Below, piece by piece: positions 16,077 to 24,409 of a stretch of 56,032 nucleotides of DNA; the stretch's first letter is position 1; each line of letters begins with the position of its first letter. This DNA is from a virus. The position numbers were made by a program, and so were the translations under genes. Location: positions 1-56,032 of IMG/VR virus record IMGVR_UViG_3300022696_000137; one strand, given 5' to 3'. Below the pieces are notes generated by a model. The model did not search any database and was not told the origin of the DNA. It saw nothing but the letters and a program-made list of their open reading frames with translations.

Positions 16077-17513
16077 TTAATAAATTATAAATTTTTCAAT
16101 TTTTCTTTTTTTAGTATTTTCATGTTTAAAATAATCATAATAATTAACAAGATTATGAACTGCACGAATTTTATGTCTTTGTGTTGCCCTATAAACTTGA
16201 GTATTAATTGAGTATTCTTTACATGCTTTACAATCACAGGTTTTCCATCTTTTATCAGTTAATATTTTTGAAACATTTGTGAGATATCTATTTACATCTT
16301 GAACAGAAATATTAAATAATTTTCTATATCCCATTTCAAAATCACGAATCATTTTAATACAATCATTTAAACCTTCATTCGTTTCATCATATTTTAAAAG
16401 AGCTGTCATTGCTTTAGCTGATAATTTATCAAGATCCTCAAATTTTTCTTTAAGAACTTCAGTTTTGTTTAAAATTTTATTTGAAAGCCGTTTACTAAAT
16501 TTCTTTTTTACTGTATCAATATATCCTTCTGATGTTCCTACTTCCGCCGCAATTTCAAGGGGTGTTTTTCCTTCTGTTAACCCACGAATTATTTGGGAGG
16601 CTGTACTATTATTATCGGCATTAATTTTCTTAATTGAATTAGAAATAACAGGTTTAAATATAGGAAGATAAATCGAATCATATTTCTTTTTACCCCTAAA
16701 CCAAGAATAAATAGGTGCATTAGCCGCATTTCTTAAAGGTGTAGTATTATCTATAGATGTTACATTCAATATTTTTTTAAGAGAACCAAGACTTGATAAA
16801 TCACCAAAACCTAAAAGATGACATCTAAAATCATATTTTTTAAGAACTGGTTTAAGATAAGACATAATGGAAATAGCTATTCCTTTTTTGTACTTAGTTA
16901 AACCACCAAAAGCAACATATTTATATCCAGCTTCGCCTAATTCAATTAATGATTGTTTATATGATTCCGGCGACCATCCTTGAACACTTCCCATTAAATA
17001 AACATTGGATTTTTTATCTTTAACCATTTCAAGCATTTTAATTGCATTTTTAATTGAAAATTCTCTTCGAAAAATATGCTTTTCACTTGGCTTCTTAGAG
17101 TTTGTTAAATCTACAGTATCAATCATGTGATCCAATGATATACCAAAATCAAAACCTAAACTCTCATAATAATCAAGAAGTTCTTCTGCAGTTAAATTAG
17201 GAACATCTAAATCAAAATAATTTGGTGCACCACAATCCCCCATAGTTGCAATATGTTCTGGAATTTCATAATATGTTTTGAAACCTCCCGCGGCTTTAAT
17301 TTCAGCTTCACGTTTTTTACTAATATTTGGTTTAGCAAATAAAACACCATCAAACGGCAAATTGTTTTTCAAATATTGAAAAACCGTTACCTCATTTTTT
17401 GGTTCTGAATATTTGTCCATCTCATAATTGTAATCCAAATCAATACCTGTAACAATATCAGACATGGCCATAATATAATTAGTTCTATTTAAATATTTTT
17501 CTTTATCAAACAT
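16077..17513 (-). CDS. dpdA: DpdA-like DNA deazaguanine transglycosylase (TGT superfamily)
   Basis: The 478-residue protein has TGT-fold landmarks: TMGDCGAPNYFDLDVP, FDFGISLDHMIDTV, YLMGSVQGWSPESY (the G-S-x-Q-G substrate loop), YVAFGGLTKYKKG and HLLGFGDLSSL. Near residue 430 lies CDCKAC followed by a His about 24 residues later, the CxCxxC...H zinc site of TGTs. DpdA proteins swap guanine in DNA for preQ0 or derivatives. A helix-turn-helix-like stretch (GKTPLEIAAEVGTSEGYID) near residue 305-325 may give DNA binding. It lies within the queEDC/folE block, which supplies the base. Confidence 0.85.
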   Translation of the reverse strand: MFDKEKYLNRTNYIMAMSDIVTGIDLDYNYEMDKYSEPKNEVTVFQYLKNNLPFDGVLFAKPNISKKREAEIKAAGGFKTYYEIPEHIATMGDCGAPNYFDLDVPNLTAEELLDYYESLGFDFGISLDHMIDTVDLTNSKKPSEKHIFRREFSIKNAIKMLEMVKDKKSNVYLMGSVQGWSPESYKQSLIELGEAGYKYVAFGGLTKYKKGIAISIMSYLKPVLKKYDFRCHLLGFGDLSSLGSLKKILNVTSIDNTTPLRNAANAPIYSWFRGKKKYDSIYLPIFKPVISNSIKKINADNNSTASQIIRGLTEGKTPLEIAAEVGTSEGYIDTVKKKFSKRLSNKILNKTEVLKEKFEDLDKLSAKAMTALLKYDETNEGLNDCIKMIRDFEMGYRKLFNISVQDVNRYLTNVSKILTDKRWKTCDCKACKEYSINTQVYRATQRHKIRAVHNLVNYYDYFKHENTKKRKIEKFIIY

Positions 17514-17514
17514 T

Positions 17515-18477
17515 TTATTGATATTCCTTCTTATTTAAAAGTGATTGGAATTCATTTCTTGTTTCTAAATTATTAAAATCACCTGTTATGCTACTTGTAA
17601 GAGTCCAACAATTAGACTGCTTAACTCCTCGCATAACCATACAAAAATGTCTTCCTCTTACTTGTACTATAACACCCTTAGGATTTAAATAATTTTCAAT
17701 AAAATTAGAAATATCTTTAGTAAAATCTTCTTGTAATTTAGGTTGTTTAGCTAACAATTCAACCAATCTTGATAATTTTGAAATTCCTAAAACCTCATTT
17801 GACGGAATATAAGCTAAATTTACATGATATTCTACGGGCAAAAAATGATGCGGACACATAGAAAAACAATGAATATCTTCAGCAATTATCATACCATCAT
17901 AATTTGATGGGAATCCTGTAGATAAAATATTCTCTATTTCTTCTGTAGCATTAATACCTTCAAAAATTTCATAATAAGCTCTCGCTATTCTTTTGGGCGT
18001 ATCTTTAAAATTTGGATCCGTTAAATCTAATCCAAACTCTTCTTTAAGCCCCATAAGCATGTGATGAGACGCAGTTTCTATTTTAGAAATGCCTGTAAAT
18101 TTACTCTTCTTTAAATCATTATGCAATTTAGAATGACAAGATTTACAAAGAATCATCAAATTATCTAACGTATGATTTCCTAATTCATAACCAAAATTAT
18201 TAAAATCTATATGATGAACAATTAAATTTTCTGTCTCATCATTACCACAACGTTGACATTCTGCGCCATAAAATTTTAAAGCTTTTTGTCTATAATCACA
18301 ATAAGTTTTATTCTCCTTCGAAACTTGTCTTTGCTTAGAAATTTCAACGTCTTCAATTAATGCATTAGGATATTTTTTCTTATAATCGTCCATAGTCATT
18401 TGATGTTTTGTCCAAAGATGAGTATTTGTAATTTTCCAATATTCTTTTTTACATTCTTCACATATAATTTTCTTCAT
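17515..18477 (-). CDS. folE: HNH endonuclease domain fused to GTP cyclohydrolase I
   Basis: The 320-residue product has two parts. Residues 1-125 carry a MucR/Ros-like zinc finger (C6, C9, H20, H25; then MTMDDYKKKYP) and an HNH core (CQRCG at 74-78, VHHID at 87-91, ILCKSCHSKLH at 109-119). Residues about 132-320 are FolE: DTPKRIARAYYE, the zinc residues in CPHHF (C208, H210, H211), and RGRHFCMVMRGV. FolE converts GTP to dihydroneopterin triphosphate, step one to preQ0. GGAGGAAAT precedes the first ATG, and no good internal start was seen, so a true fusion is likely. It overlaps the PRTase gene by 20 nt. Confidence 0.85.
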   Translation of the reverse strand: MKKIICEECKKEYWKITNTHLWTKHQMTMDDYKKKYPNALIEDVEISKQRQVSKENKTYCDYRQKALKFYGAECQRCGNDETENLIVHHIDFNNFGYELGNHTLDNLMILCKSCHSKLHNDLKKSKFTGISKIETASHHMLMGLKEEFGLDLTDPNFKDTPKRIARAYYEIFEGINATEEIENILSTGFPSNYDGMIIAEDIHCFSMCPHHFLPVEYHVNLAYIPSNEVLGISKLSRLVELLAKQPKLQEDFTKDISNFIENYLNPKGVIVQVRGRHFCMVMRGVKQSNCWTLTSSITGDFNNLETRNEFQSLLNKKEYQ

Positions 18478-18964
18478 TTATTTCCTCCATAATAGAATTC
18501 CTATAAATTTTTATTACGCTTTCTATGGTTTGTTTAAATGATTTAAAATCTACATCCAATTTATAAAATGTAATTAAACGTTGAAGATTATCTTCAATAT
18601 CATCTTGCTTTTCAGCTTCCCAAGGAAATACAACCCAATCACCAAATTTTCCACTTTTAAAATCTTCTTTTTCAATTAATGCTTTAAATGGAATATTGTA
18701 TTTAGAATATTTTTCTTTTGTTCGACCACTATCAATAATATCATCCAAAATTAAATCTGCTTTAGAAGGAGATGTTACCGTAATCCAATCATCTGAATTT
18801 GCCATAAAACCAGCAATTATCATTCCGCCTTTAGGAACACCATAAACACTTTTAAGATTATTTCCAGAAGTCTTATATAAATAAGATTCCTTTACATTAA
18901 CTGCTTTTTTAATATCACCAAGTCTTTTGAAAACTTCATCCCAAGACATAAAATATTTTTTCAT
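18458..18964 (-). CDS. Phosphoribosyltransferase-like protein B
   Basis: The 168-residue protein has VYGVPKGGMIIAGFM (PRTase loop) and a clear PRPP motif ADLILDDIIDSGRT. WVVFPWEAE follows, then EDNLQRLITFYKLD. That last stretch resembles the segment that precedes the FolE domain in phage PRTase-FolE fusions (my recollection), and here folE is the next gene. This suggests that the HNH module invaded such a junction. It might attach ribose-5-phosphate to a purine-like base. It overlaps the upstream gene by 4 nt. Confidence 0.75.
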   Translation of the reverse strand: MKKYFMSWDEVFKRLGDIKKAVNVKESYLYKTSGNNLKSVYGVPKGGMIIAGFMANSDDWITVTSPSKADLILDDIIDSGRTKEKYSKYNIPFKALIEKEDFKSGKFGDWVVFPWEAEKQDDIEDNLQRLITFYKLDVDFKSFKQTIESVIKIYRNSIMEEINEENYM

Positions 18965-19386
18965 ATTATATCCTTAGTTTCACCAACATAATGTTTTGCT
19001 AATTCTTTTTCAATCAATTTAAAAGCATAAAGAATATTACAACGCTCACATTCACCAACACCAACAAGATTTTTATCATTACAAGAAGAAACTTCTACAA
19101 AATCCTTGACATTATTATCCGCCTTTTCGCCGAGAATTTCTTTAGCTATTTTTGGTGTGGTCACAACCATTTTAATTTTTTTATGATCAGGAACCATAGC
19201 TAAAATATCCAAAACCCTTCCATATAAACTTTTCCACGCACTTATTTTAATAAATTTTTCAGCTTTTTTTATTTCCCGTTTAACTTTTTCAAGACGACTT
19301 TCTGCATATATCACTTCACTTTTTTTATTGTTAATGTCATCTTTGTAACTATTCAATTCATCCAATAATTCATTTAACTGTTTCAT
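18961..19386 (-). CDS. Hypothetical coiled-coil protein with Cys pair
   Basis: The 141-residue protein has an N-terminal coiled coil of about 50 residues (LNELLDELNSYKDDINNK...). A central segment ends KMVVTTPKIAKEIL, and there are Cys residues in CNDKN and GECERCNILY (CxxC). It is the first gene behind the promoter at 19399-19428 and is coupled to PRTase B. No family is recognised. Position suggests an accessory of the deazaguanine block. Confidence 0.5.
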   Translation of the reverse strand: MKQLNELLDELNSYKDDINNKKSEVIYAESRLEKVKREIKKAEKFIKISAWKSLYGRVLDILAMVPDHKKIKMVVTTPKIAKEILGEKADNNVKDFVEVSSCNDKNLVGVGECERCNILYAFKLIEKELAKHYVGETKDII

Positions 19387-19398
19387 ATTTACCTCTTT

Positions 19399-19428
19399 AA
19401 TATACCATTTTTATACTATAATTGTCAA
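19399..19428 (-). promoter_or_regulatory. Early promoter of the PRTase-folE-dpdA operon
   Basis: On the minus strand, TTGACA (19423-19428), 18-nt spacer and TATATT (19399-19404), between queD and the 18961-19386 gene. Confidence 0.75.
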
Positions 19429-19435
19429 TAAAAAA

Positions 19436-19807
19436 TTACCAATCACCACCCTCACAATATGTTTCTTTACCAACTTTTGTTTCGTAAACTCTAACTTTAA
19501 ATTTAAGTTCGGGTCTATCTTTTCTTAACTCTTTATAAATCCAATGAGTAATATTTTCTGCTGTTGGATTAATGTCATTTTCCTTAAAATAAGGAATGTC
19601 ATTAATCAACCTGTGATCCATTTTTTCTTTTAATTTCTTTACATTTCCAAAATCATAAAGAATACCGATTTCATCACATTGGTCTATTGTACCACGAACC
19701 CAAATTTCTATAAACCAGCTATGGCCGTGTAGTTCCGCACATTTACCCTTATAATTTTTCAAATAATGACTTGAATCTATTGTTGTTTCAGTATGAAGTG
19801 TAAGCAT
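19436..19807 (-). CDS. queD: 6-carboxy-5,6,7,8-tetrahydropterin synthase
   Basis: The 123-residue protein has the QueD pattern: SSHYLKNYKGKCAELHGHSW, with catalytic Cys23 and zinc ligands H14, H27, H29. DHRLIND and NPTAENITHWIY follow, then the C-terminal Glu motif VYETK. QueD makes carboxy-tetrahydropterin from dihydroneopterin triphosphate, the second step to preQ0. Its own promoter (19835-19863) lies just upstream with AAAGGAGAAAAGG before the ATG. Confidence 0.95.
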   Translation of the reverse strand: MLTLHTETTIDSSHYLKNYKGKCAELHGHSWFIEIWVRGTIDQCDEIGILYDFGNVKKLKEKMDHRLINDIPYFKENDINPTAENITHWIYKELRKDRPELKFKVRVYETKVGKETYCEGGDW

Positions 19808-19834
19808 CCTTTTCTCCTTTGAAATTTTACCTTT

Positions 19835-19863
19835 AATATACTATTTTATAATATAATTGTCAA
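19835..19863 (-). promoter_or_regulatory. Early promoter of queD
   Basis: On the minus strand, TTGACA (19858-19863), 17-nt spacer, TATATT (19835-19840). The -35 box encodes part of the C terminus of HEG3. Confidence 0.8.
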
Positions 19864-20806
19864 GAAAAATTAAACATTTCTTAATAATTTCTTGTTTATC
19901 TTTTCTATAATCATCTTCCCACACAACCAACACATCAAATCCCAAACTTCTAATAAAATCTAATTTTATTTTATCTTGATTCCATATTTCTTTAGATGTT
20001 AAAGGAATATAAGGATTTGGTTTTTCGTTTTCAGAAAACAATTTAGGATTAGCATGAAATTTGTTTCCATTAAATTCTATAATTTTCTTTCTTTTGGTAT
20101 CAACAAAATCAAAATAAAAACCTTTATGATTTACGTTATCCGTCTTTTGAAATTCTTTATTTAATTCAGCGAAATAAAGGTGGTCTTTGTCTTCCAATTG
20201 TTGAAAAATTTCCCAAAATAAATCTTGAGAAATCTTAGAATATTTGACATTTCTATATTTGTCAAACACTAATTTTCTTAAAGTTATCAAACTGGGATTA
20301 ATTTTATAAGATTGTTTTATACTGTTTGAAATTTTCTTTCTTATTTCACTTTTTTTAGCGACATTTTCTTCACCAGATCTAAACCCACATTTTGGTTTGT
20401 TTGTTCCATATATTTCTTTGTATGTTTTTCCTTTTGAAAAATGGCCTTGTAAATATTTACTTTTCCCTATCACAATTCCACCACACCCACATTCACAAGG
20501 GTGAGGTGTGTTCCTACACTCACCACAAATATTTAGTGTTTTCTTTTCAAAAAAGGGAAACTTTTTTCCACAATCTTTGCAAATTAAATATCCTTTAAAT
20601 CCCCACTTAAACACTTCTTTAGGAATATCCTTCACATTAATTTCTTTAATGTAATAAGAATACACTTTACGAGATCCGCTGTATTTACTTAATTTCTTTT
20701 TGAATAAAGATTTTAAAAAATTATTTTTTTCAATTTTCTTTTCTGATAAACCTAAAAAAGTACAAGAAACATAACCAGAATATTTTTCATAAGTCCACAA
20801 TGCCAT
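19841..20806 (-). CDS. Vsr-like free-standing homing endonuclease (HEG3)
   Basis: The 321-residue protein has zinc modules (CKDCGKKFPFFEK...CGECRN, then HPCECGCGGIVIG) in residues 75-130 and a SEIRKKISNSIKQSY NUMOD-like segment. The C-terminal nuclease domain has FYFDFVDTKRKKIIEFNG followed by NKFHANPKLF, then DVLVVWEDDYR, the same arrangement as HEG1. It separates queE from queD. Its start codon lies in one arm of an inverted repeat, with a CATAAATA late-promoter-like element in the other (20798-20839). Its last codons overlap the queD promoter. Confidence 0.78.
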   Translation of the reverse strand: MALWTYEKYSGYVSCTFLGLSEKKIEKNNFLKSLFKKKLSKYSGSRKVYSYYIKEINVKDIPKEVFKWGFKGYLICKDCGKKFPFFEKKTLNICGECRNTPHPCECGCGGIVIGKSKYLQGHFSKGKTYKEIYGTNKPKCGFRSGEENVAKKSEIRKKISNSIKQSYKINPSLITLRKLVFDKYRNVKYSKISQDLFWEIFQQLEDKDHLYFAELNKEFQKTDNVNHKGFYFDFVDTKRKKIIEFNGNKFHANPKLFSENEKPNPYIPLTSKEIWNQDKIKLDFIRSLGFDVLVVWEDDYRKDKQEIIKKCLIFLDNYIIK

Positions 20807-20839
20807 AAATACCTCCCTTTTAAGATATTTATGACATTG
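20798..20839 (-). promoter_or_regulatory. Start-codon hairpin of HEG3
   Basis: 14-nt arms 20798-20811 and 20826-20839 pair at 13 of 14 positions. The 14-nt loop contains the GGGAGG ribosome-binding site, and the 3' arm includes the ATG. Confidence 0.7.
20826..20833 (-). promoter_or_regulatory. Candidate late promoter for HEG3
   Basis: CATAAATA on the minus strand (one base from TATAAATA), in the 5' arm of the HEG3 hairpin, about 20 nt upstream of the start. Confidence 0.45.
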
Positions 20840-20869
20840 CAGAATTTTACATGGGTTACTTATGATAAT

Positions 20870-21565
20870 CTAAACATTTCTTTTATTTTCAAATAAAAAT
20901 ATATGAGATCTTAAAGATATATTCCACCCCTCTCTCATAATATGATCCCAATGCTTATTTATCTTTGTATGAAGTGTGTTTGAATCAATGCCCACAGGCT
21001 GAACATAAACCCTTTCTACTGGAATATTCCATTCTTCAATTTTCCATTTAATTATATCTAAATCTCTTTCATCATTAAAAAGGAACTTAACAATATATTG
21101 AACTTTACCATTTTCAAGTTCAAAATTTTGTAAGTGTGGAATTAACTTTGGTGTTAAATTGGTAGGCTTATCTTGTGTGAAATTAATTTTTGGTGAAATA
21201 TTAAAAATTAAATTCCGGGAATTTTCTTTTAAATAAAGAAGGTCTTCCTCAGGAACAATAACAGTTCCGTTAGTTTCTATTTCAATTGGCATATAACCAA
21301 GTTTCCCAATAATATTTTTTATTGAAGAAACATTTCGAGGCAATAAAGGTTCTCCACCAGTAAATACAATAGCATTAACTTTTAATGCTTGTTTAATCAC
21401 ATCTGTCAACTCAAAATCATAAACCTCAATCGGATCTTTCCAAGTGTACGGTGTATCACATTCAGTACAAGATAAATTACAATTTGGAAATCTTACAAAT
21501 AAACACTGTCTGCCTTGATATTTTCCTTCACCTTGAATACTGGTAAAAAGTTCAGTAATCTTCAT
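20870..21565 (-). CDS. queE: 7-carboxy-7-deazaguanine synthase (radical SAM)
   Basis: The 231-residue protein begins KITELFTSIQGEGKYQGRQC, as in QueE. The cluster motif C29-N-L-S-C33-T-E-C36 (CxxxCxxC) is followed by VFTGGEPLL (SAM binding) and IEIETNGT. QueE rearranges carboxy-tetrahydropterin into 7-carboxy-7-deazaguanine. It is the first gene of the block behind a strong promoter (21596-21624). The HEG3 gene follows. Confidence 0.94.
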   Translation of the reverse strand: MKITELFTSIQGEGKYQGRQCLFVRFPNCNLSCTECDTPYTWKDPIEVYDFELTDVIKQALKVNAIVFTGGEPLLPRNVSSIKNIIGKLGYMPIEIETNGTVIVPEEDLLYLKENSRNLIFNISPKINFTQDKPTNLTPKLIPHLQNFELENGKVQYIVKFLFNDERDLDIIKWKIEEWNIPVERVYVQPVGIDSNTLHTKINKHWDHIMREGWNISLRSHIFLFENKRNV

Positions 21566-21595
21566 TTTTTCTCCTTAAACAATTTTATATTATCA

Positions 21596-21624
21596 AATAT
21601 TCAATTTTAAAATATAATTGTCAA
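21596..21624 (-). promoter_or_regulatory. Early promoter of queE
   Basis: On the minus strand, TTGACA (21619-21624), 17 nt, AATATT (21596-21601). The -35 box contains the stop codon of the upstream small gene. Confidence 0.7.
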
Positions 21625-21839
21625 CATAAATATAAAGATTTTTTTGTTTTTAACTGATTTATCACCCAACAATCTTTATATGCTTTCTTTACATTAGATA
21701 TTTCTTCATTTTTACATTTAATATAAATTTTAAATTCATCATTTTCAAAATTAACTTTTATAGAAATATCATTTGAGAGGTAGGAAGAAAGGCAATTTTT
21801 AATCGCCTTTCTTATTAAATAAAGTGGATTTTCATTCAT
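21621..21839 (-). CDS. Hypothetical protein (72 aa)
   Basis: The frame (MNENPLYLIRKAIKNCLSSYL...) follows nrdD by 4 nt and ends in the queE promoter. It reads as a mixed alpha/beta small protein with INVKFENDEFKIYIKC-like strands and three Cys. No domain is recognised. Its position suggests cotranscription with nrdG and nrdD. Confidence 0.5.
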   Translation of the reverse strand: MNENPLYLIRKAIKNCLSSYLSNDISIKVNFENDEFKIYIKCKNEEISNVKKAYKDCWVINQLKTKKSLYLC

Positions 21840-21843
21840 ATTA

Positions 21844-23877
21844 TTAAACCTCTGTATTATCTACAACGGATAAATCACAAAAAGTTCTTTTAGGAAATTC
21901 CCATTCTCTTCTAACATCTTGCCAAGATGAAACGGGAGTAAAAAATCCTACAACTCTTGTATATTTCTCTTTTATAGGTTTACTACATTCTCCACAAATA
22001 TTAAGATTCCCAAAATTCATGTGACCATCTTCACACTCACTCCAAACACTATTTAATGCGAAATGTTCACATCCACTATTAATTGCATATTTAATAATTT
22101 TTTCTGTTTGAATTGCTGTTACTCTTTCACCAATTTGAATATGAACAATACCACCACCAGTAATTAATTTATTATATTTTCCGTCTTCATCCATTTTATC
22201 CCAAATAGACGCATCTTCCCAAAGAGGAATAAATTGATTGGCATACAAATTATATGGAATTTTTTTATCTCCATAAATCAATTTATCAGCCTTTGATAAT
22301 CTAATAGCAAAAGATTCTGCGGGAATCTGTTCAATATTACCAATAATTTCATATTTTTTAGATGTTTCCGAAACCTTTTCATTAAAAAATTCTAAGACTT
22401 CAGCTGTAATATCAGAACCATTACCAAATTTCTTTTCGAATTCTTTAGCTCCTTCATATAACCCCAATAAACCAAACGTTGAAAAAAGTCTGTTCATGTT
22501 TATCCAACCATTAGAAATAAACATTTGTAATCCTTGCTGAGTAAGAGTCTTAATTAAATTTTTATGCGCTTTTAAAATTTTAGCTGCGGAATCTATTCTT
22601 TCATTTAAAATTTCAAAAAATTCTTTTTTAGTTTTCGCTTCCTTTGCAATCCTCATAAAATTAATTGTACATACTCTATGACTCCCAAGAGAAATAGACC
22701 CACCCCCACCAAATGAATTAGCGTGTGCCGCAAAATCTAACATTTCAGTATTATTGATTAGGCGACAACATGAGGCTATTTTAGTGCCTTCAGACACAAA
22801 AATATTATATCTGTAAATGTCTCTTCTACATGATTGTTTAAGAAATTTGGTATCTTCAATAATTTCTTTATCTCCCCATTTCTTTTTAGCAAAATTAATT
22901 GTAACAACGGGAAATCTATAAGGCGAACCATTTTTAAGCGGGTCTCCTCTATCAAAAAAATCAAGAAAAATATTTTGAATTTCCATTATATAATCTACAA
23001 CATAATTAAGGTAAAATTCATTTTCATCTTCTTCAGTTTCCAAATTTTTTGGTTTATCAATTGGAAGTTGTTCAAATGGAAAATACCAACTCATATCTTT
23101 AATAAGAGCTTTTAATTTAACACTATCAAAAATTGAAACATTTGTAAATGGAGATTCAGCGCCACTTCTTGATAAATGATTAACTGAATGAATAAATTGT
23201 TGACATTCATTTTCTAATTTTTTTCTATAACGTTTATTTGTTTTTAATTCTCTTAAATCAAATTTATCTTTACCATATAATGATAAATGTGCGACATCTA
23301 AGAAAAAAGACCCAATAGCAATAGCTCCTGCGAGATGAGAGCTTAATTGATGAATAGTTTCACAAAGAGCTGAAATATAACTCGAAACTCTTTTTGCTGG
23401 TTTAGAATGGAGCTGACCAAAACGTCTGCCTAATGTAACAATTTTAGATGCATCAAGTGACCAACAATAAGGTTTTAAAATATTTGTTGAGTCTGATAAT
23501 CCTAAACTTAAATCATACATTTCTCCACTTAAACGTTTAGCTTCTTGTTTCCCATAAAGAGAAACCATTTGTCTATAAAGTAAGTCATATCCAATAGCTT
23601 TTTTTACTGGAGCTATGGATTCTTGTGAAATTGCTTCTATAGTTTTTTCATTTTTATTAGAATTAGCATCTATCGAAACATCATTTAACTTTTCTGTTAT
23701 TACTGTTTCTATATTTTTCACAAAATCAAATCTATTTTTTGTTAAGCCATGGATTTCCAAAAAATCTTCTACAACTTCATCTGATTCAAGGTCATATTTA
23801 CTCTTTAAATTTTGTTTTATAGATCTTTTAATATTTCTTAAAGTTCTTGTTGTTGTAATATTATCTTCACTAAACAT
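21844..23877 (-). CDS. nrdD: Anaerobic ribonucleoside-triphosphate reductase
   Basis: The 677-residue protein matches class III RNR: an N-terminal ATP-cone-like stretch (TTRTLRNIKRSIKQNL), SLDASKIVTLGRRFGQL, HLAGAIAIGSFFLDVAHLSLYG, and FGLLGLYEGAKEFEK. The C terminus has a Cys pair CGEC (zinc site) and RVVGFFTPVSSWQ, where Gly644 is the likely glycyl-radical residue. It reduces NTPs to dNTPs without oxygen. Its activase gene (nrdG-like) overlaps its start by 8 nt. The likely use is dNTP supply in an oxygen-poor host. Confidence 0.92.
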   Translation of the reverse strand: MFSEDNITTTRTLRNIKRSIKQNLKSKYDLESDEVVEDFLEIHGLTKNRFDFVKNIETVITEKLNDVSIDANSNKNEKTIEAISQESIAPVKKAIGYDLLYRQMVSLYGKQEAKRLSGEMYDLSLGLSDSTNILKPYCWSLDASKIVTLGRRFGQLHSKPAKRVSSYISALCETIHQLSSHLAGAIAIGSFFLDVAHLSLYGKDKFDLRELKTNKRYRKKLENECQQFIHSVNHLSRSGAESPFTNVSIFDSVKLKALIKDMSWYFPFEQLPIDKPKNLETEEDENEFYLNYVVDYIMEIQNIFLDFFDRGDPLKNGSPYRFPVVTINFAKKKWGDKEIIEDTKFLKQSCRRDIYRYNIFVSEGTKIASCCRLINNTEMLDFAAHANSFGGGGSISLGSHRVCTINFMRIAKEAKTKKEFFEILNERIDSAAKILKAHKNLIKTLTQQGLQMFISNGWINMNRLFSTFGLLGLYEGAKEFEKKFGNGSDITAEVLEFFNEKVSETSKKYEIIGNIEQIPAESFAIRLSKADKLIYGDKKIPYNLYANQFIPLWEDASIWDKMDEDGKYNKLITGGGIVHIQIGERVTAIQTEKIIKYAINSGCEHFALNSVWSECEDGHMNFGNLNICGECSKPIKEKYTRVVGFFTPVSSWQDVRREWEFPKRTFCDLSVVDNTEV

Positions 23878-24409
23878 TCCCCTTGTCTCCTGTAATAAAG
23901 TTTAAAACACCATTTTCGCTTAACAAATTAAGTTCAGAATCAAATATTTTTTGGTTTTTAGATGCCAAGAAAAATTTAAAATCTGTTTTTCTTGATTCTT
24001 GCTTTTTTTCCTCAACATATTTTCCACATTTCAAGAATTTAAAACCATTTACTTTATTTTCTTTTACATAATTTATATCATATCCTGTATAAATCATAAA
24101 ATTTAAATGCTTTAATTTTCTTAAAATATTTTTAGTAAATTTAATATTTTGGGGGTGAAGAGGATCTCCACCCTCAAAAACTATTTTATTTGTTCTATGT
24201 TTTTTGGAAACATCTTCAATTAATTTTGTAAATTCTTTTTCATTTATCAAATAAGAATTTTTATAATTAAAATCAGAAAATTGAGGATTATGACAACCCT
24301 TACATTTATGTTCACGTCCCATAATATAAACTATTATAGCTAAACTTTCATTATCCGCATAATCTAAAAAGGATGTACTAAACGGTAAAATTATTCTTAC
24401 TTTTTGCAC
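23870..24409 (-). CDS. nrdG: NrdG-like RNR-activating radical SAM protein, first cluster Cys replaced
   Basis: The 179-residue protein starts at a GTG (GGGA upstream). The expected NrdG motif is GC-x3-C-x2-C-x-N. Here it reads MGREHKCKGCHNP, with Arg32 (codon CGT) where Cys (TGT) is normal; C36 and C39 remain. VFEGGDPLHPQN fits the SAM-binding motif. NrdG generates the glycyl radical on NrdD using a [4Fe-4S] cluster held by three cysteines, so loss of one would normally inactivate it. It may be a sequencing error, a real mutation, or an atypical cluster. Confidence 0.8.
   Translation of the reverse strand: MQKVRIILPFSTSFLDYADNESLAIIVYIMGREHKCKGCHNPQFSDFNYKNSYLINEKEFTKLIEDVSKKHRTNKIVFEGGDPLHPQNIKFTKNILRKLKHLNFMIYTGYDINYVKENKVNGFKFLKCGKYVEEKKQESRKTDFKFFLASKNQKIFDSELNLLSENGVLNFITGDKGNV

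Noticed and set aside
22834-23115. Plus-strand frame opposite nrdD
   Set aside because: Composition (runs of Phe/Ile/Lys) is that of an antisense shadow; nrdD motifs on the other strand are unmistakable.
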